Assembly (NCBI RefSeq): GCF_001641615.1
Contig: NZ_LRRU01000018.1
Coordinates: 345,413 to 409,412 of the forward strand
Origin: Pseudoalteromonas gelatinilytica
GTDB lineage: Bacteria > Pseudomonadota > Gammaproteobacteria > Enterobacterales > Alteromonadaceae
Direction: 5' to 3'
Length of the DNA stretch: 64,000 bases
Position 1 is the stretch's first letter. Every line of letters starts with the position of its first letter. A program made the translations under genes and the position numbers. Shown here piece by piece: positions 18,950 to 28,397 of this stretch. Below the pieces are notes generated by a model. That model was not told the DNA's origin. It searched no databases and saw only the letters and a list, made by a program, of their open reading frames with translations.

Positions 18950-19298
18950 ACGTCAATAGCAGATGGCTTTCGAAACTATCTACGCGGGGTAAACCCGCTG
19001 CTACCTAAAAGCTTGCGACTTTACTCTTGTAGCCTGATAACTTTTTAAATCTGAGAGCTGACGGCTCGTTGAACCATCGCGCGAAATAAATTTCACGCCT
19101 ACGGTAATCCTTTACTCTTTCCCCTTGTAACTCGCAAACTTTTTTAAATCTGAAAGCTCTGAGTGTGTTGGGTTTCGCTACGCTCTACCCAGCCTACGAA
19201 CTCCTTTACTCTTTCCCCTTGTAGCTCGCTAACTTTTTTAAATCTGACAGCTCTGAGTGTGTTGGGTTTCGCTACGCTCTACCCAACCTACGAGCTCG
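18950..19298. repeat. Composite intergenic repeat cluster with a 94-bp tandem duplication
   Basis: No gene is visible. The cluster contains 19072-19153, the right partner of the 8546-8628 repeat, and a 94-bp unit repeated in tandem (19109-19202 and 19203-19296). Each unit has CTTTACTCTTTCCCC, CTCGC and a hairpin module GTTGGGTTTCGCTACGC..ACCCA. Confidence 0.9.
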
Positions 19299-19898
19299 CT
19301 AACTCGTACAATTTTTCGCCTCATGGGTTAGCTGTTTGAGTGCGATGATTTGGCCTTGTTTGTTTTGGTCTAGGGCGAGTAGGTCACCTTGGTGAATATG
19401 AGTATCTAGGGTGCCGTGTTTTTGTAGCTCTTCAAGGAGTGATTGCTTTATTTGTACTATGACATTTTGCTCGCAGTCGGCGATATACCAGTCGTTATCA
19501 ACACTGACGAGACGGCCGGTGAAGCTGGTACGGGCTTGGTGATTGGCTAATGCTTGTTGGTAGTTCGCATCTAGGTTTTGTTTTTGTTGTTTAAGATTAC
19601 TCACATAGCTGCCTTTAGCGTCGAGTTCGTGTACTTCAAGCCATTGATAATCAGATAAATCTACTGCATAAACATCGGTTAACTCGCGGTTGTTGTATTG
19701 CAGCATGACAAAACCAAGAATCGCTAAAGCAGCAAAAACACCGGTCATTTGTAAGCCTAAAAAGCGCTGTGGCCTTGGCGTTGCTGACTGTGGTTTTTGC
19801 ATGTCTGAAAGCTTGTCGCTGCTTAAGCTGTGCTCTGCCTTACGTTTTTGAAAATGTGCTTTTAAATCAGCATCGAATTGCTCGTCGTTACGCTTCAT
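19299..19898 (-). CDS. Single-pass membrane protein, probable anti-sigma factor
   Basis: 199 residues with a charged N-terminal cytoplasmic region (1-48), one transmembrane helix (about 49-66), a coiled-coil-like Gln/Lys-rich segment (about 95-120) and an extracytoplasmic tail with two Cys. It begins inside the end of the ECF sigma gene (11-bp overlap), the usual arrangement for a cognate anti-sigma factor. No ZAS or RseA motif is evident to me, so the role rests on position, size and topology. Confidence 0.7.
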   Translation of the reverse strand: MKRNDEQFDADLKAHFQKRKAEHSLSSDKLSDMQKPQSATPRPQRFLGLQMTGVFAALAILGFVMLQYNNRELTDVYAVDLSDYQWLEVHELDAKGSYVSNLKQQKQNLDANYQQALANHQARTSFTGRLVSVDNDWYIADCEQNVIVQIKQSLLEELQKHGTLDTHIHQGDLLALDQNKQGQIIALKQLTHEAKNCTS

Positions 19899-20439
19899 GA
19901 TGGCCTCCTAGTTGTTGTTTCAGGTTTTGACGGGCATATCGCAGCCGAGTTTTAATGGTCTCTGGGTTACTTTGTGTGATTGCAACAATGTCTTCGAGAC
20001 TAAAGCCTTCTTGTTGTAAGGTCAGCGCTTCACGTTGTACAAAGCTAAGCGCCATAAGTGCTTTATCAAAGGCTTCATAGTCGTAGTGATAACTTGCATC
20101 CTGAGATTCAGAAAATAGTTGGTTGTCTTCTAATTCAACGAACTTTTGCTGCTTACGAAATTCATCAATTAATAAATTACGAGCTAATCGAAAAAGCCAC
20201 GCTTTTGGGTTGTTTTGATCATTGTAAAAGTCGCGTTTATCAATGACTTTTAACCAGGTTTGCTGGCATATATCAAGGGCAAGATCTTTATCACTTTGGG
20301 TAACTAGATAGTGATAAAGATCGTTCCCGTATTGAGCAACGAGTTGGTTAAGGTAACGGTTGTCGCCCGTTTTGGCATACTGCGCCAAACAATCTGTGTT
20401 TGGCTTGTCAAATAACCATGTCTTGATGCTCATTAGCAT
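19888..20439 (-). CDS. ECF-type RNA polymerase sigma factor
   Basis: 183 residues with sigma-70 region 2 (about 45-95; AWLFRLARNLLIDEFRK) and region 4 (about 128-178; FSLEDIVAITQSNPETIKTRLRYAR). There is no region 3, as expected for group 4 sigma factors. A second in-frame ATG two codons in (20433) is an equally possible start; neither has a strong ribosome-binding site, so translation may be coupled to tonB, whose stop lies 6 bp upstream. Gene order tonB-sigma-membrane partner suggests an envelope or iron/TonB-related regulon. Confidence 0.88.
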   Translation of the reverse strand: MLMSIKTWLFDKPNTDCLAQYAKTGDNRYLNQLVAQYGNDLYHYLVTQSDKDLALDICQQTWLKVIDKRDFYNDQNNPKAWLFRLARNLLIDEFRKQQKFVELEDNQLFSESQDASYHYDYEAFDKALMALSFVQREALTLQQEGFSLEDIVAITQSNPETIKTRLRYARQNLKQQLGGHHEA

Positions 20440-20445
20440 AGGCAG

Positions 20446-21093
20446 TTATCCATCTATTTTAAAATCAAGTTGAACGCTTTGGTTTGTTTGTAATTGTGCC
20501 ACACCTTCAACAACTTTAGGGCGATATTTCCAACGTTTAATCGCGCGAATTGCTTCACGGTCAAATACCCGTTTAGGCTCAGCATCAATAATAACAGGGT
20601 CAATCACTTCGCCTGTCGGTGAAATACTAAAGCTAATTTGCACCCAGCCTTCAATGCCATCGCGAGCTGCTACCGGAGGGTATTTAGGGTTTATACGTAC
20701 AATAGGTGTCGCATCTCCCGTTGGTTGATTAATGCTTTTGCTAAGCGTGTCGCCAATGTTATCGAATGTCATCGTTGGTGTTAAATCCGCAACTATAACA
20801 GTGTCGGTCGTATCAATGGTTGGGCGCGGTGGTACTTTTGGTGGCATTTTAGCAACTGGCGGTGGCGGCAGTGTTTGCTTTACTTGCACTTTTGAGTCTT
20901 CTGGTACTTCATAAATTTCAACCGTGATATCAGGGCCTGTTTTTACATCGGCTCTTTGCTCAGCAGAAATTAAGTACTGCATAAATGCAAATGCTGCAAA
21001 GGTCATGACACCGCCGCCAATAATTGCTGCGGTTGTCTTTAAAGCAGCATTGCTGTTATTCAAGCTTGCTGAGTTTAGTGGTAAAGTATGCAT
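20446..21093 (-). CDS. tonB: TonB-family energy transducer
   Basis: 215 residues. The ATG at 21093 is preferred over the upstream in-frame start because AAGAGGAA lies seven bases before it. One N-terminal transmembrane helix (about 20-45) is followed by a proline-rich periplasmic spacer (PPPPVAKMPPKVPPRP). The C-terminal TonB domain (about 130-215) includes PKYPPVAARDGIEGWVQISF and a closing VQLDFKI. It would link the ExbB-ExbD proton channel to TonB-dependent receptors; exbBD is not in the window. It is first in an apparent operon with the sigma factor. Confidence 0.9.
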   Translation of the reverse strand: MHTLPLNSASLNNSNAALKTTAAIIGGGVMTFAAFAFMQYLISAEQRADVKTGPDITVEIYEVPEDSKVQVKQTLPPPPVAKMPPKVPPRPTIDTTDTVIVADLTPTMTFDNIGDTLSKSINQPTGDATPIVRINPKYPPVAARDGIEGWVQISFSISPTGEVIDPVIIDAEPKRVFDREAIRAIKRWKYRPKVVEGVAQLQTNQSVQLDFKIDG

Positions 21094-21199
21094 AGCCGTT
21101 CCTCTTAGGATAATTGCTTTCATAGCTAAAACGGCTGGCAAATAAAAAAGGGGTGAAATTTTTTTCACTTTTTATTTTTCACAAGTTTTTTAGGTTGTT

Positions 21200-21706
21200 A
21201 TGAAACTTATTCAAATAGATAAAGCCCGTTACCGCAAACATTTAAATCAAGTGATTATTGCTTGTGTAATTGGTCTAGCCGTTGGTAGTTTAGCCATTTC
21301 ACAAACGTTAATAGCGTTATTTCCTGACCCAAGCGGTAGCCATTTTCATTGGAACCTACTAGGTGTTGTTGTATGTAGTTTGCTGGTGGGCTTTGTGCTT
21401 AATAAATACCGCAATCATGATTACATGACTGAAATTGTCTATGTGTGGGAGCTTAAAAAAGCACTTAATAAAATCACCCGTAAAATGCCAAAGTTAAAAG
21501 CAGCAGGGCGTGAGGGCAATGCAGATGCTTTATTAGCAATTCATTACAGCTATGCGGGATCACGTTTGTTATGGCAACTTGATGACAACACTATTACCAT
21601 GGATGAGTTGGCAATTAAGCAGGCAGAGCTTGATAGTGTTGCAGATAAATACAATCTCTCGCTTGATGCAGAACGTTATGATGAGTCAATCTTAAAGCAA
21701 TTTTAA
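21200..21706 (+). CDS. DUF3087 family membrane protein
   Basis: 168 residues with two transmembrane helices (about 18-40 and 52-68) and a conserved-looking soluble C-terminus (YVWELKKALNKITRK, YSYAGSRLLWQLDDN). It matches my recollection of DUF3087, common in Alteromonadales and of unknown function. It sits 9 bp ahead of the tyrosine phosphatase gene, so co-transcription is likely. Confidence 0.8.
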   Translation: MKLIQIDKARYRKHLNQVIIACVIGLAVGSLAISQTLIALFPDPSGSHFHWNLLGVVVCSLLVGFVLNKYRNHDYMTEIVYVWELKKALNKITRKMPKLKAAGREGNADALLAIHYSYAGSRLLWQLDDNTITMDELAIKQAELDSVADKYNLSLDAERYDESILKQF

Positions 21707-21715
21707 GGACGAATA

Positions 21716-22165
21716 ATGAAAAAGGTTTTGATTGTATGCTTAGGCAATATCTGCCGCTCACCTACCGCTGAGGCGGTACTTCGTAGCCGTGCCAAGGCAT
21801 TGGGTGTCAATGTTAAAGTTGATTCTGCTGGCACCATTGGCTATCACCAAGGTAATCCACCAGATTCACGTTCAAAAGCAGCAGCCGAAAAGCGCGGTTA
21901 TAGCTTTAAAGGAATTTATTCACGACCTGTGACTCAAGCTGATTTTTATGAGTTTGACTTAATTCTCGCAGCCGACAAGCAAAATCTTGCTGATTTACAA
22001 GCCCAGTGCCCAGAGCACTTACAATATAAGTTGTCGCTGTTTTTAAGTCATGGTGATGCAGGGGAGAGCGAGATCCCCGATCCCTATTATGGTGGCGATC
22101 AAGGTTTCGAAAAGGTACTCGATTTAATTGAGGACGCAGCCGATAACCTGCTTAAAAAGCTATAA
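21716..22165 (+). CDS. Low-molecular-weight protein-tyrosine phosphatase
   Basis: 149 residues, the usual family size. The phosphate-binding loop Cys8-x5-Arg14 (CLGNICRS) is at the N-terminus and the general acid Asp lies in IPDPYYGG near residue 120. It would dephosphorylate phosphotyrosine or phosphoarginine on cytoplasmic targets. No tyrosine kinase or capsule gene is adjacent, so the Wzb-type role is not supported here. Confidence 0.93.
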   Translation: MKKVLIVCLGNICRSPTAEAVLRSRAKALGVNVKVDSAGTIGYHQGNPPDSRSKAAAEKRGYSFKGIYSRPVTQADFYEFDLILAADKQNLADLQAQCPEHLQYKLSLFLSHGDAGESEIPDPYYGGDQGFEKVLDLIEDAADNLLKKL

Positions 22166-22167
22166 AA

Positions 22168-22186
22168 AGGGTCGCATTGCGACCCT
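22168..22186. terminator. Hairpin between convergent genes
   Basis: AGGGTCGC-ATT-GCGACCCT is a perfect 8-bp stem between the phosphatase stop and the end of the minus-strand TonB/TPR gene. T-rich sequence follows on the plus strand, so it can serve both. Confidence 0.7.
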
Positions 22187-22191
22187 GTTAT

Positions 22192-23265
22192 TTATCTTTT
22201 TATTTTAAAGTCTAATTGCACCCGAGAAGTTGCAGCAATGGCTTGACCATTTTCAAACTTAGGCGCATAACGCCATTTTTTCATTGCTTTTACTGCTTCT
22301 CTTTCAAATGCAGTACCACCTTCAGAGTCAACCACAGTTATGTTGTCTACAAAGCCTGACGGGGTTACTTCAAATTCCATCACGACAATGCCGTCTTCCA
22401 TACGTTGTGCTTTTGACATTGGATATTTTGGCGGCACACGGTACAACGGCTCTTGTTCTTGGCTTTCTTTCCAAGGCACCATTTTCGCAATTGCTAAACA
22501 ATGTTTGGTTGCTTCGTCGCTTTTACCTGTTTTTTCGTATAAGTGAACCAACTTCGAATGGGCGTTTAATTCGGTTTGATGATCAAAGTCTAGCTCTTGA
22601 TCAAATACGCTAACTACGTGATTCAACCGCTCAATAGCGGTGCTGTATTTACGTTGGTTTTCTGCGAATGCGGCAACTAAAAAGTCAGCGCTAATACGAT
22701 CGACAGCGTTATTCGGTAAGTTTTCTTGGTAGTACTTATCGGCTTCTTCAAGATATTTCTTTGCTGTGTAATAGCGCTCGCCAGTTCCTTTGTAAGCAAG
22801 GATACGAGCAGCGGTCATTTTTGCATCAGCAACAAGCTTGTCTGAGTTTTGTTTTTCAGCAATAGCAATGACATCATCAAGATACGTATCAGCGCGCTTA
22901 GCAGAGGCAGTTGATTCTGCCATGCCGATTAATGAATCATACACTTGCACACTTAGCTTGCCGTGGTTTTTTTCGAGTATTTCGTAGGCTGTGCGATATA
23001 ACTCAAAGCTTTGTTCTTGTTCACTTTTAGCAAGGCTGTTTGCATAGTTAATAGCCAGGTTGGCAGTGTTGTCAGCGTTTTCACCATAAATCTCTTTGCC
23101 AAGCTCAAACGCTTTTTTGGCAAATTCACTGCTGTCTTGCTTATTTTCTACAGCGGCGACATAAGCGCGGTAGGTGTCGTTAAATTCTTGGGTGGTCGTT
23201 TCATTGGCAATGCTTTGCTGACTTAATAGTAGTGTAATGCATAAGGCAAGTGAGCTCTTTTTCAT
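22192..23265 (-). CDS. Periplasmic TPR-containing TonB-family protein
   Basis: 357 residues with a cleavable signal peptide (about 1-20, ending in SIAN). Helical TPR-like repeats span about 30-260. A C-terminal TonB-like domain (about 270-357; PPKYPMSKAQRMEDGIVVMEF, then FEREAVKAMKKWRYAPKFENG) lacks the N-terminal membrane helix of true TonB. It may dock to envelope partners or receptors rather than transduce energy itself. AAGGAAT precedes the ATG, and a perfect Fur-box palindrome lies about 50 bp upstream, so iron repression is likely. Confidence 0.86.
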   Translation of the reverse strand: MKKSSLALCITLLLSQQSIANETTTQEFNDTYRAYVAAVENKQDSSEFAKKAFELGKEIYGENADNTANLAINYANSLAKSEQEQSFELYRTAYEILEKNHGKLSVQVYDSLIGMAESTASAKRADTYLDDVIAIAEKQNSDKLVADAKMTAARILAYKGTGERYYTAKKYLEEADKYYQENLPNNAVDRISADFLVAAFAENQRKYSTAIERLNHVVSVFDQELDFDHQTELNAHSKLVHLYEKTGKSDEATKHCLAIAKMVPWKESQEQEPLYRVPPKYPMSKAQRMEDGIVVMEFEVTPSGFVDNITVVDSEGGTAFEREAVKAMKKWRYAPKFENGQAIAATSRVQLDFKIKR

Positions 23266-23312
23266 AATATTCCTTATTATTTTGCCCAGAGAAGAGGAGA
23301 TTAATACTTGTT

Positions 23313-23331
23313 GATGATAATTATTATCATC
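23313..23331. promoter_or_regulatory. Fur box
   Basis: Perfect 19-bp palindrome GATGATAA-TTA-TTATCATC, very close to the Fur consensus. It sits 48 bp upstream of the TPR-TonB gene on its promoter side. Confidence 0.82.
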
Positions 23332-23378
23332 ATTAGGTGCAAGGTATCAAATTGCATGCGATGAGTCACTGTTAAACT

Positions 23379-23474
23379 TTAAGGTACGTAGTGTGATTCA
23401 TTGTACTTTTGATTGGCAGAACTGGGTTGGCTTTGTAGCAGGGCGCTGCAAATTAGCACGAAGGCTTTTTTCAT
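23379..23474 (-). pseudogene. Truncated relative of the TPR-TonB gene (signal peptide only)
   Basis: A 31-codon frame starting at 23474 encodes a signal-peptide-like sequence beginning MKKAFVLICSALLQS. Its translation-start region (GGGAATATT-ATGAAAAA) is almost the same as that of the functional gene at 23265 (AGGAATATT-ATGAAAAA). The frame stops soon after the signal peptide. It looks like the 5' stub of a duplicated gene; a real short secreted peptide is possible but less likely. Confidence 0.5.
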
Positions 23475-23821
23475 AATATTCCCTATTATTATTGTTGTTT
23501 TTATTAACGGTTTGAAAAAGGTTTACTGCTTTATTTAGATTAAACTAATCTATTTTATCGAATCGATTAAATGCTCATTTGTAGCAATTTGTTGCAATTC
23601 AATAAGCTAGGTACAAAGTGAGGGCGTTTATCGTGTTTGCTGAGCGCAGTTTATGCGTGGCGCAAAGCTCGTATCTTGGGGTGGTTTGAGTGTATAATAC
23701 TTGAATTGCTGGTAACTGCCTCAATATTAGTTATCACTCGTCGTATGTTGCATCCTTACAACCTTCAAGCTGTTGTAATCACATTTGCAGTATCGCATTT
23801 ATTTTTAAATTTGGATTTGTC
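23475..23821. other. Intergenic upstream of ribA
   Basis: AT-rich. I find no FMN-riboswitch conserved core. A 65-codon frame at 23637-23834 running into ribA has no ribosome-binding site and is not called. Confidence 0.5.
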
Positions 23822-24448
23822 GTGGCGCAAGTAAGAGCAAGAGTCCAGCTAAATGTTGGCAAAAACAGTGATATCCCTGCAGAAATCGTATCTTTCAGTG
23901 GCTTAAATGATGGCCAAGAGCATGTTGCTTTAGTGTTTAATCAAGCTGACACTGAGCAAGACGTACCTTTAATTCGAATGCATTCAGAGTGTTTAACGGG
24001 TGATGTATTTCACTCATCACGTTGTGATTGTGGTGAACAGTTAAATGAGTGTATCGAGATGATGCACCAACAAGGCGGTATTTTACTGTATTTACGCCAA
24101 GAGGGCCGTGGCATTGGTTTATACAATAAAATTGATGCTTACGTATTGCAGTCGCAAGGCATGAATACCTACGAAGCAAATAACCACTTGGGCTTTGCTG
24201 ATGATTTACGTGACTTTTCAGACGCGGTATTAATGTTAGAAGCACTCAATCAAAAGCATGTTAAGTTAATGACTAACAACCCAAATAAGCTTAAAGCACT
24301 GCGTGATGCGGGTATTGAAGTTGATTCAGTGGTTGGCACTCATGCACACATTAAAGCGGGTGTGGTAGGTAACCGAGCTTACCTCGAAACAAAAATCAAA
24401 CATGGCTCGCACATGCTTGATATTAAAAAAATTAAAAAGCCTGAATAA
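23822..24448 (+). CDS. ribA: GTP cyclohydrolase II
   Basis: Cytoplasmic riboflavin-pathway enzyme that opens GTP to 2,5-diamino-6-ribosylamino-pyrimidinone phosphate. 208 residues starting with GTG. Zinc-binding Cys57, Cys68 and Cys70 ([18 protein letters not shown]) match the E. coli enzyme's pattern; [15 protein letters not shown] and LMTNNPNK are family motifs. It stands alone rather than in a rib cluster. Confidence 0.96.
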   Translation: MAQVRARVQLNVGKNSDIPAEIVSFSGLNDGQEHVALVFNQADTEQDVPLIRMHSECLTGDVFHSSRCDCGEQLNECIEMMHQQGGILLYLRQEGRGIGLYNKIDAYVLQSQGMNTYEANNHLGFADDLRDFSDAVLMLEALNQKHVKLMTNNPNKLKALRDAGIEVDSVVGTHAHIKAGVVGNRAYLETKIKHGSHMLDIKKIKKPE

Positions 24449-24526
24449 ATTTCACAACAGGTGACTATAAACCAGCGACGCACCCAGTTATACTCGGTGC
24501 GTTTTGTCGTTATTGAATGAGAAACT

Positions 24527-25321
24527 ATGTCGATCGAAGTTCGTGTTTTTAAAGCCAATGCAGGCGTAAAGTGGTTCAAAGCTGGCTGGGAAATCTTTAA
24601 GCTGCAACCCTTCACTTTTATTTTAATGCATCTGTTAATTGGTATTATTGGCTTTTTGTCTTTATTGCTACCTGTATTACAAGTGGTGGGTGCATTTGTT
24701 GCTCCTTTTTTGATGGCTGGTTTTTATCAAGCCGTATTAACAAAACAGCAAGGCGGAACTATCAGCCAAGCTGATATTTTTAAGCCATTTAGTAACAAAG
24801 GAAATCGTATTGGTTTAGTACGTGTGGCTGTGTACCAGATGGCGGCAGGTATTTTATTAGCCTTACTTTCTAATTTTATTTTTGCTGATGCCTATGCGGT
24901 TATTTCGAGCCAAACATTTGATCCGCAAAATCAAACCCATATTGCCGATTTATTAGCAACCATCTCAATGGGCCAAGTGGCAGTATTTTTATTGGCAATC
25001 AGCATTTATTTAACCGCGTTTGCTTATGCAATTCCGCTGGTTTATTTTCAAAAGCAGAGCAACATGTTGCAGGTTTTAAAAACGTCGTTCATGGTGTTTT
25101 ATCATAATATGGCGCCATTGAGTGTTTATGGCTTAATTTGCGCGATTTTAATGGTGATCTGTATTCCTTTATCGTTTATTCCTCTATTGGTTTTAATGCC
25201 AATTTGTTACATTAGCTTCTTTGTGTCTTTTCAGGCTATTTTTATGCCGGTTGTGCCAAAAGGTGATGACCAAACAAAAGCACCTGAAGCGCAGTCACAA
25301 TCAGGACGCTTTGACGCGTAA
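24527..25321 (+). CDS. BPSS1780-family integral membrane protein
   Basis: 264 residues with about six transmembrane helices. A conserved start (VKWFKAGWEIFKLQPFTFI) and MAGFYQAVL match my recollection of the BPSS1780 family, of unknown function. Its TAA overlaps the ATG of recX (TAATG), so the two are translationally linked. Confidence 0.8.
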   Translation: MSIEVRVFKANAGVKWFKAGWEIFKLQPFTFILMHLLIGIIGFLSLLLPVLQVVGAFVAPFLMAGFYQAVLTKQQGGTISQADIFKPFSNKGNRIGLVRVAVYQMAAGILLALLSNFIFADAYAVISSQTFDPQNQTHIADLLATISMGQVAVFLLAISIYLTAFAYAIPLVYFQKQSNMLQVLKTSFMVFYHNMAPLSVYGLICAILMVICIPLSFIPLLVLMPICYISFFVSFQAIFMPVVPKGDDQTKAPEAQSQSGRFDA

Positions 25322-25773
25322 TGGATGATAAAGAACAAAAGTTAAAGAATTACGTACTTTGGTTATTGTCTCGACAAGATTATTCGCGTCGAGATTTAAC
25401 GCGAAAGTTACAGCAAAAAGAGGCGACACCTGAGTTTACAGAGCGCTTGTTAGATTGGTGTGAATCACACAACTTTATTAACGAACAGCGTTACTGCGAA
25501 GGGTTTGTACGCCGCCATTTAGCTAAGTATCATGGTGCGAAACGCATTCAAAGCGAAGCAATGGCAAAAGGGATAGACCGAGCATTATTAGATAAGACGC
25601 TCGAAGAGTTCGAAATCGATTGGTTTGAACTCGCAAAGGACGCATATTTAAAGAAGTTTTCAAATTCAGGTAAAGAACTCGACCAGAAAGAAAAAGCGAA
25701 ACGTGTACGCTACTTGATGTATCGAGGCTTTAATTACGAACAAATTGATTTTGCAATGCAAGCACAGCAATAA
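25321..25773 (+). CDS. recX: Regulatory protein RecX
   Basis: 150-residue helical protein that modulates RecA filaments. Typical features are LSRQDYSRRDLTRKL near the N-terminus, INEQRYCEGFVRRHL, and the closing KRVRYLMYRGFNYEQI. recA, the usual upstream neighbour, is missing here; recX is instead coupled to a membrane-protein gene and followed 17 bp later by alaS. Confidence 0.9.
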   Translation: MDDKEQKLKNYVLWLLSRQDYSRRDLTRKLQQKEATPEFTERLLDWCESHNFINEQRYCEGFVRRHLAKYHGAKRIQSEAMAKGIDRALLDKTLEEFEIDWFELAKDAYLKKFSNSGKELDQKEKAKRVRYLMYRGFNYEQIDFAMQAQQ

Positions 25774-25790
25774 ACGGGTGAGATTTTCAC

Positions 25791-28391
25791 ATGCAGCATA
25801 TGACTACCGCACAGATCAGGCAACAGTTCTTAGACTTTTTTGCCTCTAAACAACACCAAATTGTTCCTTCAAGCTCGCTGATCCCGGGTAACGATGCCAC
25901 GTTATTATTCAATAACGCCGGTATGGTGCAATTTAAAGATGTATTTTTAGGTGCGGAAAGCCGCCCTTACTCGCGTGCAACCAGTTCACAACGTTGTGTA
26001 CGTGCAGGCGGTAAACATAACGACCTTGAAAACGTAGGTTACACAGCGCGTCACCATACATTCTTCGAAATGTTAGGTAACTTCAGCTTTGGTGATTACT
26101 TCAAGCAAGACGCAATTAAATTTGCGTGGGAATTTTTAACTGAAGTAGTGAAACTACCGCAAGAAAAGCTACTGGTAACCATTTACCATGATGACGAAGA
26201 TGCCTTCAACATTTGGCATAAAGAAGTGGGTCTAAGTGAAGACCGCATTATTCGCATTGCAACTAGCGATAACTTCTGGTCAATGGGTGATACAGGTCCG
26301 TGTGGTCCATGTTCTGAAATCTTTTACGATCACGGTGAGCACATTTGGGGTGGTCCTCCAGGTTCACCAGAAGAAGACGGTGATCGTTTCATCGAGATCT
26401 GGAACTTAGTATTCATGCAGTTTAACCGCCATGCTGACGGTACAATGGAGCCGCTTCCTAAGCAGTCTGTTGATACAGGTATGGGTCTTGAGCGTATCTC
26501 TGCAATTTTACAAGGCGTTCACTCAAACTACGAAATCGATTTATTCCAAGCACTTATTGCTGCTGCGGCTAAAGTAACGAATGCACAAGATTTAGATGAT
26601 AAATCGTTACGCGTTGTGGCTGACCACATTCGTTCGTGTGCGTTCTTAGTGTCTGACGGCGTCATGCCATCAAACGAAGGCCGTGGTTATGTACTACGTC
26701 GTATTATTCGTCGTGCAGTTCGTCACGGTAACAAGCTAGGCGCGAAAGGTGCATTCTTCTATAAGCTAGTTGCTGCGCTAATTGAGCAAATGGGTCAAGC
26801 GTACCCAGAGCTTGCTAAGCAACAAGAAATTATCGAAAAAGTACTGCGTATTGAAGAAGAGCAGTTTGGTAAAACACTTGAGCGTGGTCTGGCTATTTTA
26901 GAAGAAAGCCTAACTGACATCGAAGGCGATGTGATCCCAGGTGACTTAGTATTTAAACTTTACGACACTTACGGTTTCCCAGCTGACTTAACGGCAGACG
27001 TGGCGCGTGAGCGTTTCATGACGATTGATGAGCATGGCTTTCAAGAGTGTATGGCTGTTCAGCGTAAGCAAGCACAGCAAGCGGGTAAGTTTGGTGCAGA
27101 TTACAACCAACAACTTAAGTCTGAAAAACACACAGACTTTAAAGGTTACGATGCAGAGCATTACACAGGTACTGTTGTTGAGCTTTTCTCAGAAGGTCAA
27201 TCGGTTTCTGTACTTGAAGATGGTCAAGAAGGTATCGCAATCTTAGACCGCACACCGTTCTATGCTGAATCTGGTGGTCAAGTTGGTGACACAGGTGTGT
27301 TAAAAGTCGCTGGTGGTGAGTTTGTAGTGACTAACACTACTAAGCTTGGTAATGCATTTGCACACCATGGTCGTGTTCAAGGTCGCATTGGTACAAACGA
27401 CAAAGCAGAGGCAACAATTGATGCAGCACGTCGCGATAGCATCAAGAAAAACCACACTGCAACGCATATCTTGCATGAAACATTACGCCAAATTTTAGGT
27501 GAGCACGTAAGTCAAAAAGGCTCACTAGTTGACCCTGAACGTTTACGTTTTGACTTCTCACACTTTGAAGCGGTAACAAAAGACGAATTACGTCAAATCG
27601 AGCGCGCGGTAAACGATGAAATCCGTCGTAACTTTGCGCTTGAAACTGAGCTAATGGCTATCGAAGATGCAAAAGCAAAAGGTGCGATGGCATTATTCGG
27701 TGAAAAATACGACGACGAAGTGCGCGTAGTAACCATTGGTGATTACTCAATCGAGCTATGTGGTGGTACTCACGTTAAGCGTGCTGGTGATATCGGTTTA
27801 TTTAAAATCGTATCAGAAAGCGGTATCGCTGCCGGTATCCGCCGTATTGAAGCGGTAACGGGTGCTGAAGCAGTTGCTTATGTAAGTGAGCAAGAGCAAC
27901 AGTTAAATGATGTTGCAGCGCTAGTTAAAGGTGATAGCAGCACAGTGCTTGAAAAAGTAACTGCGTTACTTGAGAAATCAAAAGGCCTTGAGAAGCAAAT
28001 TGCACAGCTTAACGACAAGCTAGCAAGTGCGGCAGGTGCATCGTTACTTGACTCTGTTGTTGAAGTGAACGGTATTAAACTGCTGGTTGCTGATGTTGCA
28101 GGTACTGAGTCTAAAGCACTACGTGGCATGGTTGATGACCTGAAAACGAAGATTGGTTCAGGTGTTATTGCCCTTGGTGTAGCTAATGGCGATAAAGTAA
28201 GCCTAATTGCAGGTGTAACTAAAGACCTAACAGGTAAAGTGAAAGCCGGTGAGCTTGTAAATCACATGGCTGCACAAGTAGGCGGTAAGGGCGGTGGTCG
28301 TCCTGATATGGCGCAAGCAGGTGGTACTCAGCCAGAGAACCTTGCAGCAGCCTTAGAAAGTGTAACTGGTTGGTTAACTGAGCGTTCTTAA
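25791..28391 (+). CDS. alaS: Alanyl-tRNA synthetase
   Basis: 866 residues, standard length. Class II catalytic core at the N-terminus ([31 protein letters not shown]), editing domain with zinc ligands His555, His559 (HTATH) and Cys657, His661 (CGGTH), and the C-Ala domain ending in [22 protein letters not shown] lies ahead of the chosen ATG; another ATG three codons later is possible. Confidence 0.98.
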   Translation: MQHMTTAQIRQQFLDFFASKQHQIVPSSSLIPGNDATLLFNNAGMVQFKDVFLGAESRPYSRATSSQRCVRAGGKHNDLENVGYTARHHTFFEMLGNFSFGDYFKQDAIKFAWEFLTEVVKLPQEKLLVTIYHDDEDAFNIWHKEVGLSEDRIIRIATSDNFWSMGDTGPCGPCSEIFYDHGEHIWGGPPGSPEEDGDRFIEIWNLVFMQFNRHADGTMEPLPKQSVDTGMGLERISAILQGVHSNYEIDLFQALIAAAAKVTNAQDLDDKSLRVVADHIRSCAFLVSDGVMPSNEGRGYVLRRIIRRAVRHGNKLGAKGAFFYKLVAALIEQMGQAYPELAKQQEIIEKVLRIEEEQFGKTLERGLAILEESLTDIEGDVIPGDLVFKLYDTYGFPADLTADVARERFMTIDEHGFQECMAVQRKQAQQAGKFGADYNQQLKSEKHTDFKGYDAEHYTGTVVELFSEGQSVSVLEDGQEGIAILDRTPFYAESGGQVGDTGVLKVAGGEFVVTNTTKLGNAFAHHGRVQGRIGTNDKAEATIDAARRDSIKKNHTATHILHETLRQILGEHVSQKGSLVDPERLRFDFSHFEAVTKDELRQIERAVNDEIRRNFALETELMAIEDAKAKGAMALFGEKYDDEVRVVTIGDYSIELCGGTHVKRAGDIGLFKIVSESGIAAGIRRIEAVTGAEAVAYVSEQEQQLNDVAALVKGDSSTVLEKVTALLEKSKGLEKQIAQLNDKLASAAGASLLDSVVEVNGIKLLVADVAGTESKALRGMVDDLKTKIGSGVIALGVANGDKVSLIAGVTKDLTGKVKAGELVNHMAAQVGGKGGGRPDMAQAGGTQPENLAAALESVTGWLTERS

Positions 28392-28397
28392 TCACTA

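Noticed and set aside
23475..23821. FMN riboswitch ahead of ribA
   Set aside because: No AGGGGC...-type RFN core found in the leader.
23637..23834. 65-codon hydrophobic ORF running into ribA
   Set aside because: TTG start without ribosome-binding site and overlaps the ribA start; likely chance.
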